Source: JANXXV01 sp038230275 (GTDB lineage: Bacteria > Acidobacteriota > Terriglobia > Bryobacterales > Bryobacteraceae). Taken from it: DNA of 22,001 nucleotides. This document shows positions 1-7,227 of this stretch, one piece after another. The notes beneath the pieces were generated by a model that did not search any database, was not told the DNA's origin, and worked only from the letters and a program-made list of their open reading frames with translations. Both the position numbers and the translations under genes were made by a program. Position 1 is the first letter of the stretch, and the number at the start of each line of letters is the position of its first letter. The DNA is taken from the NCBI GenBank assembly GCA_038230275.1, contig JBBRNO010000114.1:1-22001 (forward strand), given 5' to 3'.

Positions 1-130
1 GATTCATTCCGGACCAGTCCCGTTGGGTTTGCGCAACGGCCAGCGGAGCCAGCGCGGAGGCAGCGAACGTTTTCAGGAACGACCGGCGGAGCGAACCGGT
101 GGACGGCGATGTGGTGGGTTGAATGGTCAT
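1..130 (-). CDS. N-terminus of a Tat-exported protein, possibly SMP-30/gluconolactonase-like (partial)
   Basis: Only the first 43 codons are inside the window; the gene runs off the left edge. The reading from the ATG at 130 gives a clear twin-arginine signal peptide: an N-region of about 14 residues, the motif LRRSFLK at residues 14-20, a hydrophobic stretch FAASALAPLAVA, and a likely cleavage just before or after AQ near residue 34. The mature start QTQRDWSGMN resembles the beginning of Tat-exported SMP-30/gluconolactonase-type proteins, in which a WSG.NPVRYPDP pattern is common. That resemblance is from memory and the visible part is short, so the function is tentative; the export signal is not. 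The gene begins 13 bases after the stop of the small upstream minus-strand gene, so the two are probably co-transcribed. No strong Shine-Dalgarno is visible before this ATG. Confidence 0.7.
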   Translation of the reverse strand, partial: MTIQPTTSPSTGSLRRSFLKTFAASALAPLAVAQTQRDWSGMN

Positions 131-143
131 ATTATGCCGAGTG

Positions 144-443
144 CTATTCTGTCACAAATTGAGGCGGCTGGTGTTGAGCGATGGGCCGGCGCCGCTGCAA
201 AAGTGAGAGGCCCAACGGCGTGGCTCGCACGACGGAGCACCGGTTGACCTGCTCGATTTGAACCAATCCACGATCATTGGCATCCTCCCACACCGGTAGG
301 CGCGGGCAAGAAGTGCGCCAGGCGTCGAGCACTTCTTCATAGCTTCGTTCCCCGCCTGCCAGCCAATCGAGAAGATCCAGGATCAAGTCTTCCAATACGC
401 TGTCAGCCGTCAGATCTGTTCTGTGTTGCTCCGGTTCGTTCAT
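144..443 (-). CDS. Small conserved hypothetical protein (99 aa)
   Basis: The start is the ATG at 443, preceded by GGAGGG a few bases upstream; a longer reading from 464 would place that ribosome binding site inside the gene. The protein is acidic at the N-terminus and has no signal peptide or membrane segment. It is predicted to be mostly helical, with the recognisable stretch EVLDAWRTSCPRLPVWEDA followed by a DRGLV segment and a C-terminal TPLGLSLLQRRR helix. The last part looks like the end of a small winged-helix-like domain. I recall similar short proteins in Acidobacteria, usually annotated as hypothetical; no function is claimed. It ends 13 bases before the start of the Tat-signal gene at 130, suggesting a two-gene transcript. 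It is divergent from the methyltransferase gene at 550. Confidence 0.7.
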   Translation of the reverse strand: MNEPEQHRTDLTADSVLEDLILDLLDWLAGGERSYEEVLDAWRTSCPRLPVWEDANDRGLVQIEQVNRCSVVRATPLGLSLLQRRRPIAQHQPPQFVTE

Positions 444-549
444 ATTCCCTCCATGCTGTCTCAATAGCGAAAGCGGAAATAAAAGTAGATCGCCATTTTT
501 CTTGAGCTATTCCATTTTGCATTTGCGCTACCTGGGCGAGAACTTACTT

Positions 550-1599
550 ATGACCACACTTCAAACTGAAACAGACATTGCAGTCTTGATCAACCAACAC
601 AGTCCGGCGCGGATCTTCGAGACTCTGAATCGCTACCAGCACACGGCAGCGTTAAAGGGAGCGATCGAGCTGGACCTTTTTTCGTACATAGATGCTGGAG
701 CAACCACGGCGGAATCGCTCGCGGCGCGCTTGCAAGCCTCAGAGCGGGGTGTACGCATCCTGTGCGATTTTCTAACGATAATCGGATTCCTCACCAAAGA
801 GTGCGGCAGCTACGCACTCACGCCCGATTCCAGAGTGTTTCTTTCCAGGAATTCGCCGCTCTACGCGGGGTCCATTGCCGAATTCATTGCGAATTCCACA
901 AGTTTGGACAACTTTCGCGATGTCGCCAAGTTGGTGCGAACGGGCAAAACGACCACGTGTTCCGCCATTACGCAACCGGAAAACGAGCGCTGGGTCCATT
1001 TCGCCCGCACCATGGTACCGGTGATCATGCCGGCGGCCGAGGGTTTGGCGGCAATCGTAACCGGGAAGGCGCACCCGAAACGGGTGCTCGACATTGCCGC
1101 GGGCTCGGGCATGTTCGGCATAGCGGTGGGCCGGAAGAATCCGCAAGCACAGATCGTTGCGGCCGACTGGAAGAACGTTCTAGCGGTTGCGAATGAGAAT
1201 GCGGCTCGGTTTGGCATTGGCGACCGCTATCACAACATCGCCGGAGATGTATTTCAGACAGACCTTGGCGCAGGCTATGACTTGGTGATCGTCTCCAACT
1301 TCCTGCACCATTTCGCAGCGGACACGAATGTCCCGTTCCTGCAGAAATTGAGATCCACGCTAAATCCAGGTGGGCGCCTCGCTACGGTGGAATTTATGCC
1401 GAACGAAGATCGGGTTACGCCGCCTATGGCTGCGGCCTTTAGCTTCCAGATGCTGGGCAACACGGACGAGGGAGAGGCGTACCCTTTTTCCAGTCTAGAC
1501 CGGATGTTCAGAGCCGCCGGATTTGGCGAGAGCGAAGTCTATCCTTTGACGCCGACGCCGTTGACTCTTCTGCTGACGACCAGAGAGGAACAAAAATGA
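550..1599 (+). CDS. Class I SAM-dependent O-methyltransferase (CrtF/hydroxyneurosporene-type)
   Basis: The product is 349 aa from the ATG at 550, where a weak GGCGAG lies about nine bases upstream; the frame stays open back to a TTG at 502. The layout is that of plant/bacterial small-molecule O-methyltransferases. Residues about 15-100 form an N-terminal helical dimerisation/winged-helix domain (TAALKGAIELDLFSYI, then AARLQASERGVRILCDFL). A Rossmann SAM domain follows with motif I VLDIAAGSGMFGIAVG near residues 179-194, an acidic post-I segment IVAADW, and motif IV-like DLVIVSNFLHHF followed by LNPGGRLATVEFM. The LHHF segment is typical of this group, which methylates hydroxyl groups of carotenoids, quinone-like molecules or polyketides; the substrate cannot be read from sequence. 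Its stop overlaps the start of the cytochrome gene (ATGA), indicating translational coupling. Confidence 0.85.
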   Translation: MTTLQTETDIAVLINQHSPARIFETLNRYQHTAALKGAIELDLFSYIDAGATTAESLAARLQASERGVRILCDFLTIIGFLTKECGSYALTPDSRVFLSRNSPLYAGSIAEFIANSTSLDNFRDVAKLVRTGKTTTCSAITQPENERWVHFARTMVPVIMPAAEGLAAIVTGKAHPKRVLDIAAGSGMFGIAVGRKNPQAQIVAADWKNVLAVANENAARFGIGDRYHNIAGDVFQTDLGAGYDLVIVSNFLHHFAADTNVPFLQKLRSTLNPGGRLATVEFMPNEDRVTPPMAAAFSFQMLGNTDEGEAYPFSSLDRMFRAAGFGESEVYPLTPTPLTLLLTTREEQK

Positions 1600-2261
1600 A
1601 AAACATTCGAATTGCAAACACATGGTTGATCCTCACGGTAGCAGTAACTCTAGCCGCGTGGATGACGTCCGTGCCGGCGCGCGCTGATGCCGACGATCAG
1701 GACCAGGCAAAAATTCGCCGTGGTCTACAGGCCGCACCCGTTCCGCTTGATCTGTCCGGCAAGAATGCCAATCTGGTTGGGCTGGGCAGCTATATCGTCA
1801 ACGTTCAGTCGGGCTGCAACGACTGCCATAGCCAGGGGCCGGCGACGCAGTTTGTGCCAGGTGGCAATCCGTATTTCGGTCAGCATCCGGCTAAGACAAA
1901 CGCCGCCGCTTACCTGGGCGGCGGACGGAGTTTTGGTCCGCTGGTGCCGGGTTCAGCGGAGATTGTCTCACGCAACCTCACTCCAAACGGCAAGAGACAG
2001 ACTCTGGGAGGCGACTCCTTTGAGGCTTTCCTGACTACCATGCGGACAGGCGCCGATCCGGACAAGCTTCATCCGGCTTGTTCGCAAGGGCTAAACACAG
2101 CATGCGTGCCAGCCCCATTTGACGGGGCGCTGCTGCAAATCATGCCGTGGCCGGTCTATCAACAACTGACCGAGCATGACCTTCGCGCGGTGTACGAATT
2201 TCTCGGCGCTATTCCCTGCGTTGAGGATAAGCCGGCTGGTCCGACCAGCCGCTGCCGGTAA
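1596..2261 (+). CDS. Secreted mono-heme cytochrome c
   Basis: The product is 221 aa with an N-terminal Sec signal peptide: basic start MKNIR, hydrophobic core about residues 9-22, probable cleavage after VPARA near residue 30. One heme-attachment motif, CNDCH, lies at residues 74-78. Met183 in QIMPWPVY is a plausible distal heme ligand. Four further cysteines (162, 170, 208, 220) sit in two close pairs and could form disulfides in the periplasm. Similar proteins are periplasmic single-heme cytochromes with the heme motif after a GSYIVN.. segment, as in alcohol-dehydrogenase-type cytochrome subunits. The start codon overlaps the methyltransferase stop (ATGA) and is preceded by GAGGAA, so both genes are made from one message. 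The link between an O-methyltransferase and a cytochrome c is unexplained. Transcription probably ends at the hairpin just downstream. Confidence 0.85.
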   Translation: MKNIRIANTWLILTVAVTLAAWMTSVPARADADDQDQAKIRRGLQAAPVPLDLSGKNANLVGLGSYIVNVQSGCNDCHSQGPATQFVPGGNPYFGQHPAKTNAAAYLGGGRSFGPLVPGSAEIVSRNLTPNGKRQTLGGDSFEAFLTTMRTGADPDKLHPACSQGLNTACVPAPFDGALLQIMPWPVYQQLTEHDLRAVYEFLGAIPCVEDKPAGPTSRCR

Positions 2262-2272
2262 CGTCCCGCGTC

Positions 2273-2313
2273 TCAGGCACCGGATCATGATGTCCAGTGG
2301 ATCCGGTGCCTGA
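2273..2313. terminator. Perfect 14-bp hairpin between convergent genes
   Basis: The arms TCAGGCACCGGATC (2273-2286) and GATCCGGTGCCTGA (2300-2313) are perfectly complementary and enclose a 13-base loop. The hairpin lies between the cytochrome stop (2261) and the convergent sigma-factor stop (2319), so it can serve both strands. There is no long T-tract on either side, so this is best read as a bidirectional hairpin terminator or transcript-stabilising structure, not a textbook intrinsic terminator. Confidence 0.7.
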
Positions 2314-2318
2314 TGGCG

Positions 2319-2879
2319 CTACTCGATCTCCCGCAGCAGCCAGACGCGGGCGAATTCCCAATCCCTCTTTACGGTCGCAACCGAGATCTCAAGCGTCTCT
2401 CCAATCTCCTTCTCCGTCAACCCGCCGAAATAACGAAGTTCCACTACTTGCGCCGCGCGCGAGTCTAACTCGGTGAGCTGGCTCAAGGCCTCGTCCAGAT
2501 CCAGAATTCGATCATCAACGACGATTTGAATATCGGGGATGTCGTCGAGCACGATCTTATCCCGCTGCCCTCCGCGTTTTTGCGCGTGACGCGCCCGGGC
2601 GTAGTCCAAAACGATGTGCCGCAATTGCCGCGCCGCCACCGCGAAAAAATGTCCGCGATCACGCCACTCTACTGGGTCGGAAGAGAAGAGCTTCACGTAG
2701 AGCTCATGCACCAGGGCAGTGGGTTGCAGCGTGTGGCCTGGGCGCTCCGCCTGCATGTAATATGCCGCAAGCCGGCGAAGTTCCTTGTACACAATGTCGA
2801 TGACAGCTCGCCCGGCCGCCTCATCGCCGGCGCCCCAGGCGTTCAATAGATAGGTAATGCTTTGCGATGGTGAAGACAT
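2319..2879 (-). CDS. ECF-type RNA polymerase sigma factor (acidobacterial Sig-70_X6 / TIGR02999-like)
   Basis: The start is chosen at the ATG at 2879 (MSSPSQSITYLLNAWGAGD), which matches the usual family beginning; the open frame extends upstream to 2960 but would run through the divergent kinase start region. The product is 186 aa. Residues about 8-95 form sigma region 2, with LVHELYVKLF and the FFAVAARQLRHIVLDYARAR helix. The last about 55 residues form region 4, with a helix-turn-helix LTEKEIGETLEISVATVKRDW. This sigma group, expanded in Acidobacteria and Planctomycetes, is typically encoded next to a Pkn-type Ser/Thr kinase. Here the kinase is divergent, with only about 50-80 bases between the two starts. 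No anti-sigma factor gene is adjacent, so control through the kinase is the likely but unproven route. Confidence 0.9.
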   Translation of the reverse strand: MSSPSQSITYLLNAWGAGDEAAGRAVIDIVYKELRRLAAYYMQAERPGHTLQPTALVHELYVKLFSSDPVEWRDRGHFFAVAARQLRHIVLDYARARHAQKRGGQRDKIVLDDIPDIQIVVDDRILDLDEALSQLTELDSRAAQVVELRYFGGLTEKEIGETLEISVATVKRDWEFARVWLLREIE

Positions 2880-2958
2880 GAAACACCAATGGCGGCTGCG
2901 ATGGCCGATGAACCCTTCGCAGGATATCATGAGGGAATCCACCGAAACTGGGCTCCTC

Positions 2959-5640
2959 ATGACACCTCAGCGGTTTCGAGAGATTCGCGCCGCCTTTGAG
3001 TCGGTTCTTTCACGGACGCCGGCTGAGCGCCGATCTGTCTTTTTTGAAATGCGGGAGCGCGATCCGGCACTGGTGCTCGAAATAGAGTCTCTGCTTTTGG
3101 TTTACGACCGGCACGATGACTTCATCCAAACGCCCATCGCTTTCCTTCCCGCCGAATCGCCGCCTGCGTTCAGCAATCAAACCTCCATCGGTCCCTACCA
3201 GTTGCTGGAGGCAATTGGCGAGGGGGGCATGGGGCAGGTCTGGAGGGCGGAGCAAACGTCACCCGTGCGCCGGACTGTAGCCTTGAAACTGATCAGGGCG
3301 GGGATGGATACAAAGGAAGTAATCCGGCGCTTCGAATCCGAACGTCAGACATTGGCGATCATGGAGCATCCGGCAATTGCGAAGGTGTTGGACGCCGGGA
3401 CCACTTCGTTGGGCGGACCTTTTTTCGTGATGGAGTATGTGGCCGGTATTCCCATCACCACTTATTGCGATCGGCACCTGATCAGTGTGGTGGACAGGTT
3501 GGAGCTCTTCATCAAGGTCTGCGACGGAATTCAACATGCCCACCAGAAAGCGGTCCTGCATCGGGATGTAAAACCTTCCAATATCCTGGTGGTCGAAGTG
3601 GATGGCAGAGCCGTCCCAAAAATCATCGATTTCGGGATTGCGCGGGCAGTTTCTCCGGATCGCGCCGATGAAACCTGCCTTACGCGCGCGGGGGCGCTGA
3701 TTGGGACGCTGGACTACATGAGCCCGGAGCAAGCCTACACCGACGAACGGGATATCGACACCAGGACGGATGTGTATTCGTTGGGTGTTGTGCTCTACGA
3801 ACTGCTGGCCGGTGTAATGCCTTACGATTTTCGAGGCGTACCGCTTGCCGAAATACTCCGGAAGATTCGGGAAGAGCCGCCGCCACGGCCCAGCAGTCGA
3901 TTCCGAATATTGGGAATGGAATCGACTGCCGCCCAGCAACGCGGAACCTCACCCAAGAAACTGCATGCCCGGCTGCTTGGCGACCTGGACGCAATCGTCA
4001 TTAAGGCCCTGGAGAAAAAGCCGGCTGACCGTTATGGTTCGGCATCCGAACTCGCCGCCGACATAGCTCGATTCCTGCGCTACGAGCCGGTCCAGGCGCG
4101 TCCGGCCGGGACTTTTTATGTCGCCCGAAAGTACGTTTGGCGTCATCGAACGGGAGTTGGAATTGCCGCAACACTACTGATCCTGATGACCGCTTTCGCC
4201 ATCTGGCAGAGCGTGGAAGTCAAGCGCATTACGCGGGAGCGGGGCCGCGCCGACCGGATCGCGCAATTCATGACCGAGATGTTTCGCGTATCGGACCCCA
4301 GTGAGAACCGAGGAAACCAGGTAACGGCGCGTGAGATTCTTGACCGGGCTTCCGGAGAAATTGAGAAGGGACTTCCACAGGACCCGGAAATGCAGGCTAA
4401 GTTGATGCAGACGATGGGTCAGGTATATTTTCAGCTGGGACTTTACCAGCAGGCGGAATCGCTGTTTCGTAGGTCCTTCGAATCGCACAAAAGGCTGTTA
4501 GGCGACGATGATCCGGGCACAGTGCAATCCATGAATGACCTGGCGAACGCTCTCAGTGCGCTAGGTGCGCGAGAGGAAGTTAAACGTCTGGATCTGCAGA
4601 TTCTGGCCATTCGAAAGCGGATTTTCGGCCCCACGCACCCGGAGACGTTGAAAGCGATGAACAACCTAGCCGTCGACTTAGTGAAGACGGGACAGTATCG
4701 GGAAGCCGCTCAGCTTCATTCGGCCGTGTATAAGGAGAAGCTAATCCGGTTGGGCCCGGAACACATCAGCACCTTGATGTCTATGGAGAATCTGGGCGAT
4801 ACCCTGAGCTACGAAGGCCGATATGGAGAGGCGGAGAAACTGACGCGAGGCGCCCTGGAAATTAAGCGCAGGAAACTCGGTTCAGACCATCCGGAGACGC
4901 TTCGAGGAATTCTGCACCTAGCCGAGATCCTTTACGACGAGGGGCGTTATCAGGAAGCCGAAGCGCTGGATCGGGAGTTGCTCAAGACGCGCTTACGTGT
5001 TCTAGGCCCGGCGCATCCGGACACTTTGAAAGCGATGATTGCGTTGGCCAACCCGCTGGAAAACGAGGGTTCCCTAGTGGAAGCGGAGGGACTGCTGCGC
5101 CGGGCGATTCAGTTCCAAAAGGCCAAGCTGGGGCCGGAACACCCAGACGTGTTGTTAGCGACGAACAATTTGGCCGGAGTTCTTGCCGCCGAGGGACACT
5201 ATGAGGAGGCGGAAAAGCTGGACCGCCACGTATTGGAAGTTCGCAGCCGGAAACTGGGGGCCGAAGACCCAGGCACGCTGCATTCCGCCAATCGCCTCGC
5301 GTTTGTCCTGATGCTGCGGGGATCGATGGAAGAGGCGGCGCAACTCGCCACGCAAGTGCGTTCAGCCCAGATACGAACGGCGGGCCTGGACAATCCGGAA
5401 ACCGCGATGACCACCTACACCCTGGCTTGTATCGCGGCTAGGGAGGGGCGCTCGTCCGACGCCTTGTCACGGTTGCGGGAGGCGGTAGATCATGGCCTGA
5501 AACCGAGCGCGGCGCGCGGAATCGGGAACGACCAGAACCTGCGTTCGCTCCACGCAAACCATGGTTTCGAGTTGCTTGCAGCGCATGCGCGGGAACGGGC
5601 GGACACGCTCGCTGCAGAATCGGAGAATCAGGTCCGCTGA
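2959..5640 (+). CDS. Transmembrane Ser/Thr protein kinase with C-terminal kinesin-light-chain TPR repeats
   Basis: The product is 893 aa from the ATG at 2959 (MTPQRFREI), the usual start of this acidobacterial family. An in-frame ATG at 2929 has AGGA four bases upstream and remains possible. An N-terminal helical segment (about 1-70) is followed by a Hanks-type kinase domain (about 80-370). It has the glycine loop GEGGMGQV near residue 87, the ATP lysine in ALKLI at K110, catalytic HRDVKPSN with D203, and DFG with D224, followed by GTLDYMSPEQ. All key catalytic residues are present. A single membrane segment lies at about 399-416. Beyond it are eight TPR units with the signature LG..HP.T......NLA, between about residues 510 and 800. 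The TPR half is therefore probably periplasmic and may sense or bind a partner. The adjacent divergent ECF sigma factor is the obvious candidate target. Confidence 0.92.
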   Translation: MTPQRFREIRAAFESVLSRTPAERRSVFFEMRERDPALVLEIESLLLVYDRHDDFIQTPIAFLPAESPPAFSNQTSIGPYQLLEAIGEGGMGQVWRAEQTSPVRRTVALKLIRAGMDTKEVIRRFESERQTLAIMEHPAIAKVLDAGTTSLGGPFFVMEYVAGIPITTYCDRHLISVVDRLELFIKVCDGIQHAHQKAVLHRDVKPSNILVVEVDGRAVPKIIDFGIARAVSPDRADETCLTRAGALIGTLDYMSPEQAYTDERDIDTRTDVYSLGVVLYELLAGVMPYDFRGVPLAEILRKIREEPPPRPSSRFRILGMESTAAQQRGTSPKKLHARLLGDLDAIVIKALEKKPADRYGSASELAADIARFLRYEPVQARPAGTFYVARKYVWRHRTGVGIAATLLILMTAFAIWQSVEVKRITRERGRADRIAQFMTEMFRVSDPSENRGNQVTAREILDRASGEIEKGLPQDPEMQAKLMQTMGQVYFQLGLYQQAESLFRRSFESHKRLLGDDDPGTVQSMNDLANALSALGAREEVKRLDLQILAIRKRIFGPTHPETLKAMNNLAVDLVKTGQYREAAQLHSAVYKEKLIRLGPEHISTLMSMENLGDTLSYEGRYGEAEKLTRGALEIKRRKLGSDHPETLRGILHLAEILYDEGRYQEAEALDRELLKTRLRVLGPAHPDTLKAMIALANPLENEGSLVEAEGLLRRAIQFQKAKLGPEHPDVLLATNNLAGVLAAEGHYEEAEKLDRHVLEVRSRKLGAEDPGTLHSANRLAFVLMLRGSMEEAAQLATQVRSAQIRTAGLDNPETAMTTYTLACIAAREGRSSDALSRLREAVDHGLKPSAARGIGNDQNLRSLHANHGFELLAAHARERADTLAAESENQVR

Positions 5641-5716
5641 TGCCTTGGAAAGACGATAAGCTAACGTTGATTTCTATTTCCGCCGTGGAATAACTGCGTG
5701 GATTAGCGGAGCGTAA

Positions 5717-6261
5717 CGGCTGACGATAAGCACCGTCGCGCTGCAGAGTGATATCGGCACACGATGGATCTCGGCGAACGGCACGCTGGTAAACCTGCTA
5801 TTCGCGGCAATCTACTGGGCACTGTTGTTGCGGCCGCGGATCAGCAGCGCGCTACTTCCTGATACTTGCAATGGCGGCAAATCTTTTCAACGGAACCGGC
5901 TACTTTTTCTACTCCGGCGTTTTCGACTTTGGCGACCGGTCGGCGGTGATACGGCATCGGAGTGATTTCATACTAAGCATCAATGCTGTTGGTAGCAGCC
6001 AAACTGCGGCCCTTTCAAAGGGACGATACCCCGCCGAGGCTCCGCACGCTTTGTTTCCTCCCTTATTTCACGGACGCAATTCTGGCCGCGGTGGGAGGTT
6101 TGGTCAATCCTCTGGGCCTGCCCGGAATGATGCGAGGCTGGAAGCATAGAGAAGAAGAACCTGGACCGATAACGCGGAGCGTTGCGTGGATCTCAACGGC
6201 TGCCGTGGCTAGTCTGTTGTTTATTTTGGTGCGGGGCCGCGGGATCACGTGGTCGCGTTAA
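5717..6261 (+). pseudogene. Decayed polytopic membrane-protein gene in three frames
   Basis: This stretch has no intact gene but holds three consecutive protein-like segments in different frames. The first (5717 to about 5850) reads TRWISANGTLVNLLFAAIYW, a membrane segment. The second (about 5850-5975) reads RYFLILAMAANLFNGTGYFF then YSGVFDFGDRSAVI. The third (5983-6261) reads LCFLPYFTDAILAAVGGLVN, then a loop, then VAWISTAAVASLLFILVRGR and a TAA stop. Segment order and hydrophobicity fit one membrane protein with at least two frameshifts and a lost 5' end. The pattern NL..GTGYF.FSGV..FGDW recalls hypothetical M50-like membrane proteins of Acidobacteria, but the N-terminal zinc-site part is absent. 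No start codon or ribosome binding site is apparent upstream in 5641-5716, which otherwise shows nothing recognisable. Confidence 0.65.
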
Positions 6262-6311
6262 TCGCCGGAAATAGAGAGGGGAGAATACGTCAGGGCGGGC
6301 AGAGCGGTTGC

Positions 6312-6338
6312 ACGCGGGCGGTATAGCGCCGCCCGCGT
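6312..6338. terminator. Hairpin downstream of the anti-sigma antagonist gene
   Basis: The arms ACGCGGGCGG (6312-6321) and CCGCCCGCGT (6329-6338) are perfectly complementary with a 7-base loop. It lies 7 bases after the stop of the RsbV-like gene on the minus strand. No T-tract follows on that strand, so it is a GC-rich hairpin that probably marks the end of the operon but is not a classical intrinsic terminator. Confidence 0.5.
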
Positions 6339-6344
6339 TGGAGA

Positions 6345-6689
6345 TTACGCGAAGCTGCGGACTGCGGCGGCTTCGTCTTCAAACACTTCGAACACGGTAT
6401 AGAGCTTGGTGATCTGCAGCAGATCCTGCACCCGTTTATTCAAGTTGAGCAGCTTCAACTGCCCTCCCTGATTGGTTACCGATGTAAATCCCGAAACCAG
6501 CTCCCCGATGCCGGAGCTATCGATGTAGGAAACATCGGCCAGATTGAGCAGCACTTTCTTCTGGCCCTTCGCTACCAGTTCGCGCAGTGTCTCACGGAAC
6601 ACGCTGGAGCCTTCGCCAAGAGTGATCCGTCCTGCGGCATCCATCACGCTTACATCACCCACTTGGCGAGTTATCAGTTTTACACTCAC
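6345..6689 (-). CDS. STAS-domain anti-sigma factor antagonist (SpoIIAA/RsbV family)
   Basis: The product is 114 aa, a single STAS domain of normal length. The start is a GTG at 6689, with GGGAGG nine bases upstream. The family phosphorylation site is intact: YIDSSGIGEL, with Ser58 at the same position as the phosphorylated Ser58 of Bacillus SpoIIAA. In the known partner-switch, the unphosphorylated antagonist binds the anti-sigma kinase and frees a sigma factor; the kinase inactivates the antagonist by phosphorylating this serine. Its presumed partner, an RsbW-like kinase, is encoded 29 bases upstream on the same strand. No sigma-B-like factor or PP2C phosphatase is in the window, so the final target is unknown. 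Confidence 0.93.
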   Translation of the reverse strand: MSVKLITRQVGDVSVMDAAGRITLGEGSSVFRETLRELVAKGQKKVLLNLADVSYIDSSGIGELVSGFTSVTNQGGQLKLLNLNKRVQDLLQITKLYTVFEVFEDEAAAVRSFA

Positions 6690-6718
6690 GGAAATGAACC
6701 TCCCTGCTCAATTATTTT

Positions 6719-7159
6719 TTATTCGGTCCTGCGGTGTTTCACCATTCTGACTTCAGTGCCAAGTGGCGGCACGCGTCCCATGTGGAACTCGTCGACGAAG
6801 GCCTGAATCAGCAGCAGGCCCCGGCCCGATTGGCGCAACAGATTCTCTTCGGCCAGCGGATCGGGCAATCCCGTGCGCTCGAATCCTTCCCCTTCGTCGG
6901 TGATCCGGACACTGATCCGGTCTGTTTCCTTGGCGACGGAGAGATGCACCTTCTTGTTCAAGTTATAGCGATTTCCATGGACCACTGCGTTCACCATGGC
7001 CTCGCGCACGGCCATACCCAAATCGTGCAGATCGTCCTCGGAAAAACCGAGTTCGCGGCCGAGGTTCAGAACCAGCGTTTCGGCTGTGTCCACGCTGTCA
7101 AGAGTAGAATCGAGCAATATATCCAAGGTCTTTATGGCGCTGCTCTGCTCTTCCCCCAT
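6719..7159 (-). CDS. Anti-sigma regulatory factor, Ser/Thr kinase of the RsbW/SpoIIAB family
   Basis: The product is 146 aa, a single HATPase_c (GHKL) domain. The start is the ATG at 7159 with GGGAG eight bases upstream. ATP-binding motifs are visible in order: N-box REAMVNAVVHGN (Glu53, Asn57), G1 box DEGEGF at 88-93 and G2 box GRGLLLI at 112-118. Proteins of this type hold a sigma factor (or another effector) inactive and phosphorylate the STAS antagonist. The gene is 68 bases downstream of the glycosyltransferase gene and 29 bases upstream of its antagonist, all on the minus strand. It may therefore be transcribed from the promoter before the OmpA-like gene, although a separate promoter in 7160-7227 cannot be excluded. 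Confidence 0.92.
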   Translation of the reverse strand: MGEEQSSAIKTLDILLDSTLDSVDTAETLVLNLGRELGFSEDDLHDLGMAVREAMVNAVVHGNRYNLNKKVHLSVAKETDRISVRITDEGEGFERTGLPDPLAEENLLRQSGRGLLLIQAFVDEFHMGRVPPLGTEVRMVKHRRTE

Positions 7160-7227
7160 TAAATTGACTCCCGGCGTGCAGCGTGGTCAAGTCGCATGTT
7201 TAAAGTAGAATACTCGCAACAGGAAAG

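Noticed and set aside
23..247. Open frame on the plus strand over the left edge
   Set aside because: It overlaps the opposite-strand Tat signal peptide and the small hypothetical gene, both with better evidence; its composition is Arg/Gly-rich shadow coding.
3259..3939. Minus-strand open frame of 226 codons inside the kinase gene
   Set aside because: Antisense to the kinase catalytic domain, no ribosome binding site and no recognisable motif.
5651..5731. Direct repeat GACGATAAGC (5651-5660 and 5722-5731)
   Set aside because: Only 10 bases, with no further similarity around the copies and no associated element.
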